Origin: Gamsiella multidivaricata
Lineage: Eukaryota > Mortierellomycota > Mortierellomycetes > Mortierellales > Mortierellaceae
Length of the DNA stretch: 64,000 nt
Direction of reading: 5' to 3'
NCBI RefSeq assembly: GCF_025024155.1
Contig: NW_026251729.1
Coordinates: forward strand, 372,001-436,000
Within the stretch, counting starts at the first letter, position 1; each line of letters opens with the position of its first letter. Both the position numbers and the translations under genes were made by a program. Shown here one piece after another: positions 1-12,984 of the stretch. A model generated the notes under the pieces. The model searched no databases. It was not told the DNA's origin and saw nothing but the letters and a program-made list of their open reading frames with translations.

Positions 1-834
1 GCTTCGATGGCCTGCTGAATTTCTTCGAGAGAAAGCTCGCGAGGGATGACATGGTGGTGGTCCCATTGGAGATGAGCACCGCCAGAAGGGGCAACGACAT
101 TGTCGCGCCAGAAATCAGACTCTGGGTGATTGGTGTACGGAGCCTTTGCGGAGGCCTAAAACAAGTGAAAAAGACGCAATGTGAATGGTTATTGACTGAA
201 TGCAATCAGAGATACACCATGCCCGCCATGTTATTATTGTGCCTCAGACACATACCTTGCGACCAGCATGAGCGAGCTGGATACCGATCTTAGTACCCTG
301 GGCGTGCACAAAGTCAACGATCTCCTTTAGCTTATGCACTTGGGCATCGTCCCAAAGACCAGCGCATCCAGGGGTGATTCGTCCGTTCGGTTGCACGGCT
401 GTTGCCTCCTGGATGATGAGACCCGCACCATTGATCGCGAAGGAACCGATACTGGCCAGATGGAAGTTCGTGAAGAATCCATCCTTGGACGAGTACATGC
501 ACATGGGCGCGACCACGACCCTGTTTGGGATGGTTAAATCCTTGACAGTAAAAGGCTGGAAGAGCAGAGGGATCTTGTCCGCTCCAGAGAGGGAGGCATC
601 GATGGGTCCGAGGTAGGCACCGGGCGCATGGGGCTGATCGATGTAGTAACTCTCTTGAGGGTAGATTGGTCTTGACTTGGCAGCCAAAGGCTCGTAAATC
701 GAGGTCTCGACGGTGTTCTTGAGGGATGGCATTCTTGTAAGAATTGGAGAGGGGCTTGAAGTTGAGTCGGAAGCACTTGAGTGAGGGTGAGGATGAGAGA
801 ATGGTGGACTTTGCCGAAAAACGGCCGCGTTCAT
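1..834 (-). CDS. Old Yellow Enzyme family NADPH:flavin oxidoreductase, 3' end outside window
   Basis: This is the N-terminal part of an FMN-dependent ene-reductase of the YqjM/XenA-like OYE branch, which reduces activated C=C bonds with NADPH. The TIM-barrel start is visible: a [19 protein letters not shown] segment leading into PMCMYSS, which carries the Cys typical of YqjM-like enzymes, and later QLAHAGRK, an FMN-contact motif. Exon 1 ends at 256. The intron spans 255-156 with a GTATGT donor and TAG acceptor, and exon 2 runs from 155 off the left edge, ending near SLEEIQQAIEA. The first in-frame ATG is at 834; a second at 732 (MPSLKNTVE) is equally possible because the first 34 residues are Ser/Pro/His rich. 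The paralogue at 11429-12831 has the same intron position after AGRK. The family call is firm; the substrate is unknown. Confidence 0.93.
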
Positions 835-1511
835 ATAGTTGAAGTGTGACACGTTCTCCTAGAGAATGCTTATTAATCTGCATTCGGAACGTGTCACAGC
901 GGCGATTGCAACTGTCCCTGACGTTTATAAAACGGTAAATGATGGCGCCCTGTAAGTCATGGGCACAATAGTTTGCTTGGTAATTTGCTTTTTATTTTTA
1001 TTTTTTTTTGGAGTATGATAGTACGAGTGCAGATTGGTAGCAAAGGTATTGAATGAAAAAGCCATTAAAAAACTATACCGTGCCTGAGACCAGAGATCTG
1101 AGACTTTCTAGCGAGGTCTCAACGACTAATGGACCGCTGTGTTCAGATATCGCTGGGCGATAGGAAACGATTAATGATATTGTGCTTATTTCGATGATTT
1201 ATTGCGAAATGCAGGGAATAGATATACAAGGAGTGAGGATAAAACACAGAAGGAGTGCTGTGACTAAGAACGATGGAGCATATTCGGCAATGGTCTATGA
1301 TGAATAACGTGGAGTGCTGAAGCTGCTTGATTCTCTAGAACCACTTGCGGTTGAAGAAATTCTCGAAAGGCGCATCGGCCGATGGAATAATAGACCTAAA
1401 TGAGTAACATCAAGCTCCATGAATTAAACACTTCTGTCATATTCTCAAGAAGTAAAAGAAATAAATGCAACGCACAGTAAAACTCATCGCCACTATTCCT
1501 GCTATCGTCTG
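835..1511. other. Intergenic: upstream of OYE, downstream of uS13m
   Basis: No coding segment is recognised here. The stretch is AT-rich with short T runs near 990-1010. It must hold the promoter of the minus-strand OYE gene and the 3' untranslated region of the minus-strand uS13m gene. I see no RNA gene or repeat. Confidence 0.5.
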
Positions 1512-2367
1512 TTACCTTGCTGTCGTAGAGTACTCCTTCTTCTCTCCCTTGATCCATCTTCCGTTCAATCGGCGAGCAGTCTTTGCGTTGTTTCTCGTGT
1601 TCTGTCCGCGAACAGGCAGTCCCATGGCATGACGACGGCCCACATACGATCCAATTGTACGATGGTGCATAATGTTGGCGCGGATCTGCTTGCGGAGATC
1701 AGACTCGATCGTCATGTCCGAGAGCAAGGACGAAAGCTGGTTCACTTGGGGCTCGGAAAGATCAGAGATCTTGCATTTCTTGTGGATAGAAAGAGTAGCA
1801 AGGATCTTGAGAGAGGTCTTTTGGCCAATGCCGTAGAAGAAGGGAAGCGCGTATTGCTAATAGCAGATCGATAGGACGTAAAGTTGACGTTGGGTTAAGA
1901 TGATGCCAGGAGTTGCATATTTATATCAACAGTGATGCTCATCGCCGTTGTCATGATGTCGTCCCTGGGAGTCTGAAGTTGATCCTAGGTCCTTTCGCTG
2001 CAGTCCTGATCGCTGATCAGTAATCGCTGGTGCCTGACGGCCCCACCCTTTTGATCCTGATCACTAATCATAGTCTTCTGTCCACATCCTGGGTCAAGTA
2101 GGGTTCTGTCCAGTTATTCTAGCCTCACAGGTCCTCGAATTGAATAAACCCCGGATTCTTGATGCCTTTATATTAAAACCCTCTCCTTTTAATGTGCAGC
2201 TGCTGGATCCTGCTGTGCTGTGCTGTGCTATGCTGTGCTGTGCTGATCAGATCACGCTAACGTCTCCTGCTCTGGTTTTCCGAGGTGAGTTCCAGTTGGG
2301 AAAGTGCTGAAGGGCCACTCACCACCAACTTTTGGTCGGGCAAGTTGACTCCGAGCAGATGCAACAT
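1512..2367 (-). CDS. Mitochondrial small-subunit ribosomal protein uS13m
   Basis: Bacterial-type S13 of the mitochondrial small ribosomal subunit, about 129 residues after splicing, a normal length for the family (SWS2 in yeast). Exon 1 (2367-2323) encodes only 15 residues, MLHLLGVNLPDQKLV, the S13 N-terminal strand. Exon 2 (1856-1512) starts YALPFFYGIGQKTS, the helix-two-turn-helix entry, and ends with the hallmark tail GLPVRGQNTRNNAKTARR that contacts rRNA and tRNA. Joining the exons keeps the frame and restores the family alignment across the junction. The intron (2322-1857, 466 bp, GTGAGT donor, TTAG acceptor) is long for this window and holds a TGCTG-rich microsatellite near 2210-2245. 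The protein is expected in mitochondria; the short exon 1 is unlikely to act as a classic targeting peptide. Confidence 0.9.
2210..2245. repeat. Imperfect TGCTG microsatellite in the uS13m intron
   Basis: About seven consecutive pentamer-like copies of a CTGTG/CTATG unit are readable. The tract lies inside the inferred uS13m intron, so it should be spliced out. Confidence 0.7.
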
Positions 2368-2566
2368 AGCGCTGTGTGTTTGAATGTCGTGCGGAAGGAG
2401 TGGGAGGATCAGATCGCCATCCCGAAACTGCTTTTTTCTTTCATAGAGAAATCCGCACATCTGCGCACCTATCACGTCACCGAAGTGGCTTCTAAGCGTC
2501 GCATACGAAATGGGAAATCATCAGGGGGAGTGTGGGGGCAGCACACAAAAAAAACTAGTCTGGCTA

Positions 2567-5500
2567 CTATTCCTCGCGGGGTCGGCGCGTCCTCTGGAGG
2601 ATCGCCATGATCTGTTCCTCCTCCTCCGAAGCCTTTCTCTTGGATGCCTTTTGGGTGCTGTCTTGGACGCTATCGAGAGTGCAGTTGTCGATGCTGCTAC
2701 TGCTACTGCTGGTTCCCTCAAAAGCTTGGTGGTCCTTTTCCTCAGCGCCCCCGGTGGTCTCCGTCTTCATCCACGGATAATTTCCCTCCTCGTCTACCGG
2801 CTGCAGGTACAAAGGCCGCTGTTGGTGGAGCAGATGTCCTTAGACGGCATTCACCATGTTGTGGGCCGCCATCTCATCCCTGTGGAATGGAGTTCCACAG
2901 TCCTCGCAGAAGAGCCTTCGGATAGACACCTGGGAAACAAATGTGTGACAACGGGGGCATTTCTTGGAGCTGTAATATTCATTAACACCAGAACGATGTA
3001 ACTAAGCGACCTGGCCTAAAGAGCGATGGCGGTGAAATGTGTGAAAGTCAATAAATGAACTATCTGTCGTAGGGACAAGAAATCGCCAGAGGAGTGAAAC
3101 ACTTACCAGGGGCACAAAGAATGCCAGAAAGGAGTCGTGGAGTGATGTGAGGCGCGAGCAACTGCTGAATTGATCAAGTCCAATGCCAATCACCACCATG
3201 TTCTTTTCCTCTCTTTTGGCGCCTATCGATCCCCCCACCGACCTCAGCAAACTGTTTGCAATTACCAGGTACTCCTCCTCCCGTGCACGTTGGGCATCCC
3301 ATTCGTGGCTCTGGTAGAGCCTGTTCGAGCCATTGTAAAAACTGCTCAAGCGCTGCTCGACCATCTCGAGCTGCTGAACGTACTGCCCAACGCTTGCATC
3401 TGGCCCGCGGAGCGGTGGGAGGTCTGACTCAATCTCTTGGATCGATTGAGTTGCACCTTCCAGTACCACCCGTTTTTGCTCCTCTGTCCATCTTCGGAAC
3501 TTGAATGTGGGTTGGTACACGGCCTTCTGGTTAACAGATATGTTGTAGTATGTCTCTGGATAGGGCGGATCCATCAAAGAGGTAGTAGAGTTCGTCCCAG
3601 GGGCGGCTGTGGAGATCGAAGAGGCAGGAGTGGCCCTGTGGGTAGTAGCGGTTGGGAAAGCAGAGGTCGTCACGACACGCCCCTTTCCTTTTTTGTCGTT
3701 AATCGGACGGTCTGTATCTGGTAAGAAGGCGCTTCCAGCTACAACATAGGCTTGACCAAGATCCGGACACAAAATCTTGATTTTTTCTGGAGGGCAATGC
3801 GGCCAGAGTCGAGTGACATCGTCCTTGGTCTTTACGACATTCCGGATCTCCTGCAAGTAATAGTCGGTACCTCCAACCGTTGACGTCAGGCGAGGGGGCA
3901 GAATGGCATCTGCCAGCCTCCGATATCGAACCGCTTGCAACTCCTTCAACTTGTAGGCAGACAGCTGAAGCCTGAAGCCATTGGTGCGGAAAGATCCTGT
4001 CAGAACATATCCCTTGAGGCTGTAATTTCGAGGGTCAAAGTTGGGGTCACGGATGGCAGACAAATGGTTCCTCGCATCCAGAAGGGACATGTTGGTGATT
4101 GCACCTCGGTATCCCAGCTTCCCTCGTTGCCGAACAGTGAGACCAGTAGGAGCGACATCTGCAATAAGGCTCTTGATTAGGAACCCTGGCTCTTGATTTG
4201 GTAACCATATGGTTTTCACGTCATCCTCCGAGGAGCAGCTGGAAAATGTGACCCTTGCCAACTCCAGAATCCGAGTTTTAAGGAGCGGTCGTTTCCAGCA
4301 TAAAGTGACGAGCTCTCGCTCCGAGAACGAGACAAAACCATCCTTTGCCGAAGATAGTGGGGCAATCTTCCGCCTGTTGCCGCTCATCATGTTGAATGCC
4401 AGAAAGCTCTCCACGGCTGTCAACTTGTTATGGATCTCCAAGTCGTATCCAACTACTTCCGGTCTGCCTTTTTTTTTGCCAACCCTTGAGCTATTGTTGA
4501 TAAAGCGACCATCTTGTATTAGAAAAATTCCTAATGTCATGCTACAGAATTCATTCAAGAAATACACTTGTCACTTGCTCTTGTAGTTCAATCGCTCCAT
4601 TGCGACAAATACGTTTGAGCTCAGCACCCAGCTGAGTAGACACACTCCGTACTAGCTCCGAAGGTGAGAAAGGTGTGCTCTGGCGTATAGTACTTGTTAG
4701 CCTTAGGGGAGTGTACAAGTTCAGCTCCCGTAATTGTCCAATGAAGCCAGTAACAAGTTTGCCAACGCCTCGATTCGTGGGAGGATTGCCCGAATAAAGG
4801 TGTCGTAGAAAGGCATAAAGGAACTGACTACTGGAACTGTCAGGTTCGCCATCGATGTCGTCGTCAGTGTGATTCTCACTACTGTCCTGGCCGCCATCTG
4901 CATCCTTGAGTTCTACCCTTGGGCATAATCCATCGAGATAGTCCCGGTCCTTTGGTTGCATATAACCAGCCGCCATGCTTTCCACGTACAGAGCAATGAG
5001 TCTCTGAGCACGTCGTTTGGTCTTGTTGGCCTCCCCAACGGCCTCCCGCAAGCAGTCAATCATCTCGTCAGCGACGTCCGCCCTGGTTTTCAATGCCGCC
5101 TGATGTTTGCTTGTATAGTGCCGATACGAAGAGTCGCCTTTGGGTGCTCCCATTTCAGCCCATTCCAGAGCTGTCGCTTGTCCATGGATTCAATAGGTGT
5201 TGGTAGCTTCGATGGCTTCTTGGCTGGCTTCTTAGCTGGCTTCTTTGGGGTCGACTTGTTCTCAACTTTCTCCAAAGGACTCTCAGGCAGCTCGGTCCAT
5301 GGCTTCCATTTGTAGCGCTTCATTGCCTGTGGAGGTTCGTGCGTTACTGTTTTCGTCCTGGTTTTAAAGGAATAGCGAGGGCGAGGAGGAGGTGTGGTAG
5401 TCGAATCCTTGCTGTCCTTCGGAGGCGGGCGGTCGATGGTGCGGTACCTGTTGAACTTTTGAGAGGATCGATGTCGAGGTGGAGAACCGGGGGACAACGC

Positions 5501-6744
5501 ACTACGTACAAAAATGGAGAAAGAAGAAAGGAATTAATAAAATACTGCAAATGCAATTGTCATCACGGACAAACTGAAATGTGTTGGTGAGGCATACCTC
5601 TTTGTTGCCTGTCTGGAAGCTAACTGCGCCTGTTTCCGCTCGGTAAACTTGCTGCGAGCGTACTGGTACCTTTCCTTGATGCCCCCAATCTCGCCTTAAG
5701 TGCGGTAGTATCTGGTTTGTCATGTTGGCCATGCGCGATCGGAGTTTGGTGAAGATGGACGAAAACATTGATGCTCGTGTCGAAAGTAATGCCGCGTTTG
5801 TTCTTGATAACAACACGTTCATCAGCAAGGTATTCTTTCACTAGTGCCGGTACGTCTTTGACTAAGAGATAAAAGATGAATGTATTAGAACAAGACATTT
5901 TTTTCAATGTGAAAAACCCAATGCATAGTACGCACCCTGATCGTCTGATCCTTTGGCTTTCATATCCTTAACGATCTTATAGTTGATCTCGCATCCCAGG
6001 CCGTACAAACTGCGATTGTAATCATTGGTCGACACAACACCCAAGACCGTAAGCTGCTCTGCCGTCTCGAGTCCCAGCGCAGATAACATGTCATTTTTCC
6101 GATACTCCAAGAAACCGCCACCACATACTGGTCGCCAAACAACAGGGATGCTGTGGTAAATGAGAAAGTCCGAGTCCCCGCTGATGACAATGTCTCCTTC
6201 CATGGTATCTGTGGCGATTTTGACATCCACCTCTGTATCACACTGCACGACCCTCCATCCGTGGTTCTCGAGAAAGCGGACAAGTCCGTTCCGAGCCTCC
6301 ACATCCCAGCGAAAGGCGTTTGTGAGTTGCTTATCGACATTGGTAAAATGGCGCTTCCTGATATGTGCGCCTTCGGATACGCGATCCATGAAAGTGTGAC
6401 ATGATCGTCGGCGGCGTCGATGACCGTTTTTCGAGCATTCTGGCGCTTTTCATGGGTTGCAAGCTTTTCCTCGCATTGAGCGCCATCGAAGTATAGAATG
6501 ACTGTCGTTGGATCCATGATGCGTTTTTCGAGATTCTTCATGACCAGAGCATGGGCGGCCTCAAGGTCACTGCAATGAGTATAGGCGTATCGAATCGTAC
6601 AATAAAAGCTTCCTTGCATGTCGACGCGAATTTGTTGTGTGGTTCACCAAGAGCTTGGCGTTGATTTCGCGGTTTTCGTAAAGCTGGGTCGTATCGCTTT
6701 TTTTTTTTGGCCGTCAGGAAGCGCCAAAAGGAAAGGCACCCCAT
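2567..6744 (-). pseudogene. FEN1/XPG-like flap nuclease fused to TnpB/Fanzor-like RuvC nuclease, frame-disrupted
   Basis: One minus-strand coding unit of about 4.2 kb with four inferred short introns. The N-terminus opens MGCLSFWRFL like XPG-N. It continues with VDMQGSFYCTIRYAY, an acidic YFDGAQCEEK block followed by a KRQ-type arginine bridge, TEVDVKIATD, and VISGDSDFLIY. STNDYNRSLYGLG matches the helix-hairpin region of FEN1/XPG nucleases. A basic Pro/Lys-rich linker follows. The C-terminal part has KILCPDLGQAYVV (RuvC-I Asp codon at 3763-3761), then VVIGIGLDQF. Next come GVNEYYSSKKCPRC, a CEDC pair and FHRDEMAAHNM (RuvC-III Asp codon at 2878-2876), as in TnpB and Fanzor zinc ribbons. The frame breaks near 6640-6708, 6392, 5682-5686, 5097 and 2990, and an in-frame TAA lies at 2842-2840. 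Either the copy is decaying or the assembly has indels. The domain reading is strong; RNA guidance is not shown. Confidence 0.75.
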
Positions 6745-7456
6745 GACGCGGACTGGATACCAATGGTGAAATGGAGAGTCGAGGCAACGTTGATTAGATA
6801 TGAGATTTATACCAAACAAGGGCTGTACAAGGAAGGAGTGGAATGAGAAAGATGACAAGTGAAGAAATCCGATAGGTGGACTCGACCAATTGCAACCAAG
6901 GGTGATAAGTGGCAACGAAGTGAGATGCAGAGGATGCGGAGCAATAAAAAAGAATATTTGCTCCAATAAGGATGGCACGTACCTGTGAAGGCAATGGTTC
7001 AAAGGACAAACAGCCAATATTGGTTATGGTAATGGGCAGAAGGAGCGGATAAGGGAAAGTGAGCGCGGGGGAGGAAACAAAAACGACACGCGTCCTTCTA
7101 GCTGGAACGGGGCGAGAACTCAAGACGCGATTAAGCAGCATTTGCGATTACAAGAAGGCATACTTCCTCCAGCATCACCCTTCCCGTCTTCGTCCCCCTT
7201 CGCCTCTAGCCCAACACATATTCATGTTCAGTTTGATAGTCTATTCTGTAGACAACAATAAAATTCTATCTTTTCTTCTCCTTTCATGTCAAGTTCTTGA
7301 CAACTATCACATGAGGCCGTTGTTACATAGTGGATTTCACGCTCATTGGTCTTAAGGCAGACGCGAACAAGATTGCCATTTCAACCTTTAAAACGCCGAT
7401 ATCAGCCATCATGCATTGCCATTAACAGAGATCTATAAATTAGAGCCGTGTCTACT
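6745..7456. other. Intergenic between divergent nuclease and transposase genes
   Basis: No gene is supported. The stretch is the shared 5' region of the minus-strand FEN/RuvC gene and the plus-strand MULE gene. I looked for inverted terminal repeats here and saw none by eye. Confidence 0.4.
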
Positions 7457-9575
7457 ATGGTGCTTTCTCTTCCCGTTCCCTCTGCACTGTCAACCATGCT
7501 GCCCATTGTTCTGAGAATAAAGGACATCCTTCATTTTGCCCCTCCCGACGTCAACCCCCTGGATCCCATCACACCTTTTGCCATTCCACCTCAATCAGTC
7601 AATCCCCTGATTCTTACCTTCACTTGCCAAGAGTTTCGCGCTTTTTGGGCGCAGGAGAGGCGAGCATATGATTGGCAGTACCGAACTGCCGCCCACTCTA
7701 AATTTTACAGGCAGGACCATGAAACCCCTTGCCCAACAGGTCCTCCCACCTTGCCACACATGCGAGTCGCCCTGGCAGAAAGCCTGAGTTTGACTGGAGC
7801 CTGCAGTACATATGCCGCCGTTGGCATAAACCAAAAGAAATCAAGAACGGAATCGTTTCTGTTGGAGCAGATTGCAAGGCATCCCTCACTGTGCGGAAAA
7901 TCATTGAAAAAGACGAGATTCAAGTCGAATATCATTGGGAGCATAATCATGACACGTCTGCCACAGCACGAGCGAAATTGCCTTGCGGACGAAATGACCG
8001 AGAATGGCTCCAACAGCAGGTTGATCAAGGCCATGATTGGAAGTCGATCCAGAAGAAGTTACGTCCTGATCAAGAGTTGGTGCAAGACGTGAGTCTTCTA
8101 TGTGCATGTTGTGTATGTTATTCGCCAAGATATGCCATAATCGATGCTAATTGCTCTTTTTAAATTTACTGAAGCAGATGCAAAGCGGCAATGTTATACC
8201 CCCACCTGCTTTAGCCATCAGCCAGAACGATGCTCGGGCTGCTCTTTACAGGCGGAGAATAAGGGAATCGCAGAAGGACAAGGACCTTGTGAAGAGTATC
8301 GAGCTATGGCTCCAAGCCATTAGAGAAAAGAGAGGAAAGACCCTGTTCGACCACAAACCGAGAGAGCAGGTTGATGGCTTTTTTTGATTGCCTGGTGCAC
8401 ATCATTTCAGCTTGAGATATATTGTGCAAAGCGTTGTTTATTATTATCACTGAGGTGCTGTAGATGCTGACAATCCGCTTTCTATATTCCTTCTTCACTA
8501 TTTGCAAGGTGATGGCTGACAACAACTCCATTTATTGTATGGACTCCACCCACAAGACTGTAACAAGTATCAAGATATTGCTATCGGATGGCGGCACCAC
8601 TATCAAATCAGCTTATTTGTTCACGTTGCTGGTAAAGGATCGAGTTGTACAGAAAGGCATTCCAGTCGCCTTTCTGATCAGCTCTTCTGAATCACAGTAC
8701 GTTGCATTTACTACCTTTTACCCCAACTTTTTTGGTGCTTCCTTATGCGACGATTGACCAGCGCCGCTATAACACATAGATATAACATTCAAGCTTGGTT
8801 GCGATGGCTGACAAATGAGTATGGCCTGAGAACAGCAGCATTCATGGTCGACTGTGCCCTAACTGAGTCTGCTGCTATCTTGAGCATATTCCCTCACACA
8901 AGGATTTTTTATTGCGACTTCCATGTCGCCCAGCTCTGGGAGAAGCATTTGAAGGAGAAGCGTTCGGTGGGTTTCTACAGCCATGTTGCTTGCTGCAATT
9001 CTCCGGAGTCACTTAGCATATTCGCAAGGTATTAACGTAACGCCTCTTACCTGTACCACTTCGGTCAATAACTGTTAGGTTGCGGAATGCATGCAGATGA
9101 GACCACTGTTGAAAGAGATTCGCAAGGCTAAGACTGCGGTGGATCAGGAGCGCCTATGGGCAGCATTTAAAAGAAAATTCCCCACAGCAACTACTTTAAT
9201 CGAGTATATCGAGAATCGTTGGCTCAACGAACATGTGGAGCGCTGGACTGCATATCATAGAATGGTAAGGGTTCTTGATGTGAGCAAAGATGGACAATAG
9301 GTGGAAGGCTCTGGAAACTGAACTTGATGCGCACACCCTGATAATAGGATGGCCAAGAAGTCACCACCAATAACTGGGTAGAATCTTGGCACAAGACCTT
9401 AAAGCAGAAACACCTGGGCCACGAACGGAACGTGCGGGCAGACTATCTGGTTTATCTTTTGGAAGGCGCAGTTGACGCGGATTTCCGCGTCGAGTATTTT
9501 AAGATCAAGAATGGATTAGCGCCACCCCCGCTTAGGCTCGACCCCAGCCTGAGGGAGAGACCGAGAGAGCATTAA
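7457..9575 (+). CDS. MULE-type (Mutator-like) transposase gene, multi-exon, SWIM domain lacking
   Basis: Readable MULE/FAR1-like protein. An N-terminal DNA-binding-like block (DWSLQYICRRWHK, then HWEHNHDTS with a CxnH pattern) comes before a DDE core. That core has YCMDSTHKTV (first Asp), FMVDCALTE (second Asp) with FYCDFHVAQLWEKH, and NNWVESWHKTLK (Glu). Inferred exons end or start at 8088/8178, 8369/8464, 8696/8762, 8966/9079 and 9264/9348. All introns have GT-AG ends and keep frame. A frame change near 7725 in the first part leaves the start uncertain. The protein stops at 9575 before the C-terminal SWIM zinc finger that usually follows, with possible frame-shifted remains to about 9690. 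No terminal inverted repeats were seen. It could be a decaying element or a domesticated transposase. Confidence 0.8.
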
Positions 9576-9828
9576 ATGCACATGAATTCAGTCATTGCCT
9601 TTTTAGGCGCAGACGACATTCGTCTCCTCTCAGGCTGGTACACAAGTCGGGGGCCTACTATGCTCTAAATAAAAAGGAAGGTTGTTAAGGGTTCTAGCTG
9701 TGGTTTCTTCGAGTCTCTTAATATTTTTTCGGGGTGCCCACGTTTGTGTATCCGCCTGGACTGAAAGCGCGCTTCTTTCCTTCATTCAGCTTCCTCATCA
9801 GCACCTCCAATTCTTCTCCATTGCCTGA

Positions 9829-10174
9829 ATGTCACAAGTAAGGACAGACATGTTCTCACGTACCGTTATTGCCTGCTTTACAACCCGACAGCCAACACTG
9901 CTCTTAACTCTATCAATTGCTCGACCAGTTCACGGTTCTCTACTTTGCATCAGCCAAGGATGCCTCCAAGGCCGAGGTTGACAAATTCGAATGGTCCTCT
10001 GATATCAATGCCCAAGTCCTGACACGGCTACTTGTGGAGCGTCACCCTGCGCTCGCCCCTATTCTCAAGACATCCATGTTTGCAGTGAACATGGAGTACA
10101 TGGATCAAGATCAGTCTTGGACCGTCCAGCCTGGGGACGAGGTCGCTGTCATTCCTCCTGTTAGCGGAGGTTAA
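9829..10174 (+). CDS. Molybdopterin synthase small subunit (MoaD/MOCS2A type)
   Basis: Ubiquitin-fold sulfur carrier of 84 residues that donates sulfur from its C-terminal thiocarboxylate to precursor Z in molybdenum cofactor synthesis, working with the MoaE/MOCS2B subunit. Exon 1 (9829-9837) encodes only MSQ; the intron is 9838-9928 (GTAAGG donor, CAG acceptor); exon 2 starts FTVLYFASAKDASK. The C-terminus AVIPPVSGG ends in the diagnostic Gly-Gly. The start is set by the splice: without the nine-base exon there is no in-frame ATG before the beta-grasp fold. The large subunit is not in this window. A Urm1-type carrier is less likely, because the central LLVERHPAL and PGDEVAVIPPVSGG pattern is MoaD-like. 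Confidence 0.9.
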
Positions 10175-12831
<2,657 letters not shown>

Positions 12832-12984
12832 GTCTTGACCGCTTAGAAGCCCTGCATATATCTTCATAGAACAATAATCGTAATATACTTACCTCACTGC
12901 AATACTTTGGAAACACCCATCGCCATAAAATTTGTTGAATTCCATGTAGCCATATATTTATTTGAAATATTGCTTCAAAACGTT

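Noticed and set aside
332..883. 183-codon minus-strand ORF overlapping the first OYE gene
   Set aside because: Another frame of the same DNA carries the conserved OYE motifs; this one has none.
5090..5497. Independent basic protein gene
   Set aside because: Its Pro/Lys-rich frame is the linker exon of the FEN/RuvC fusion, and the same linker occurs in order in the decayed copy near 17.3 kb.
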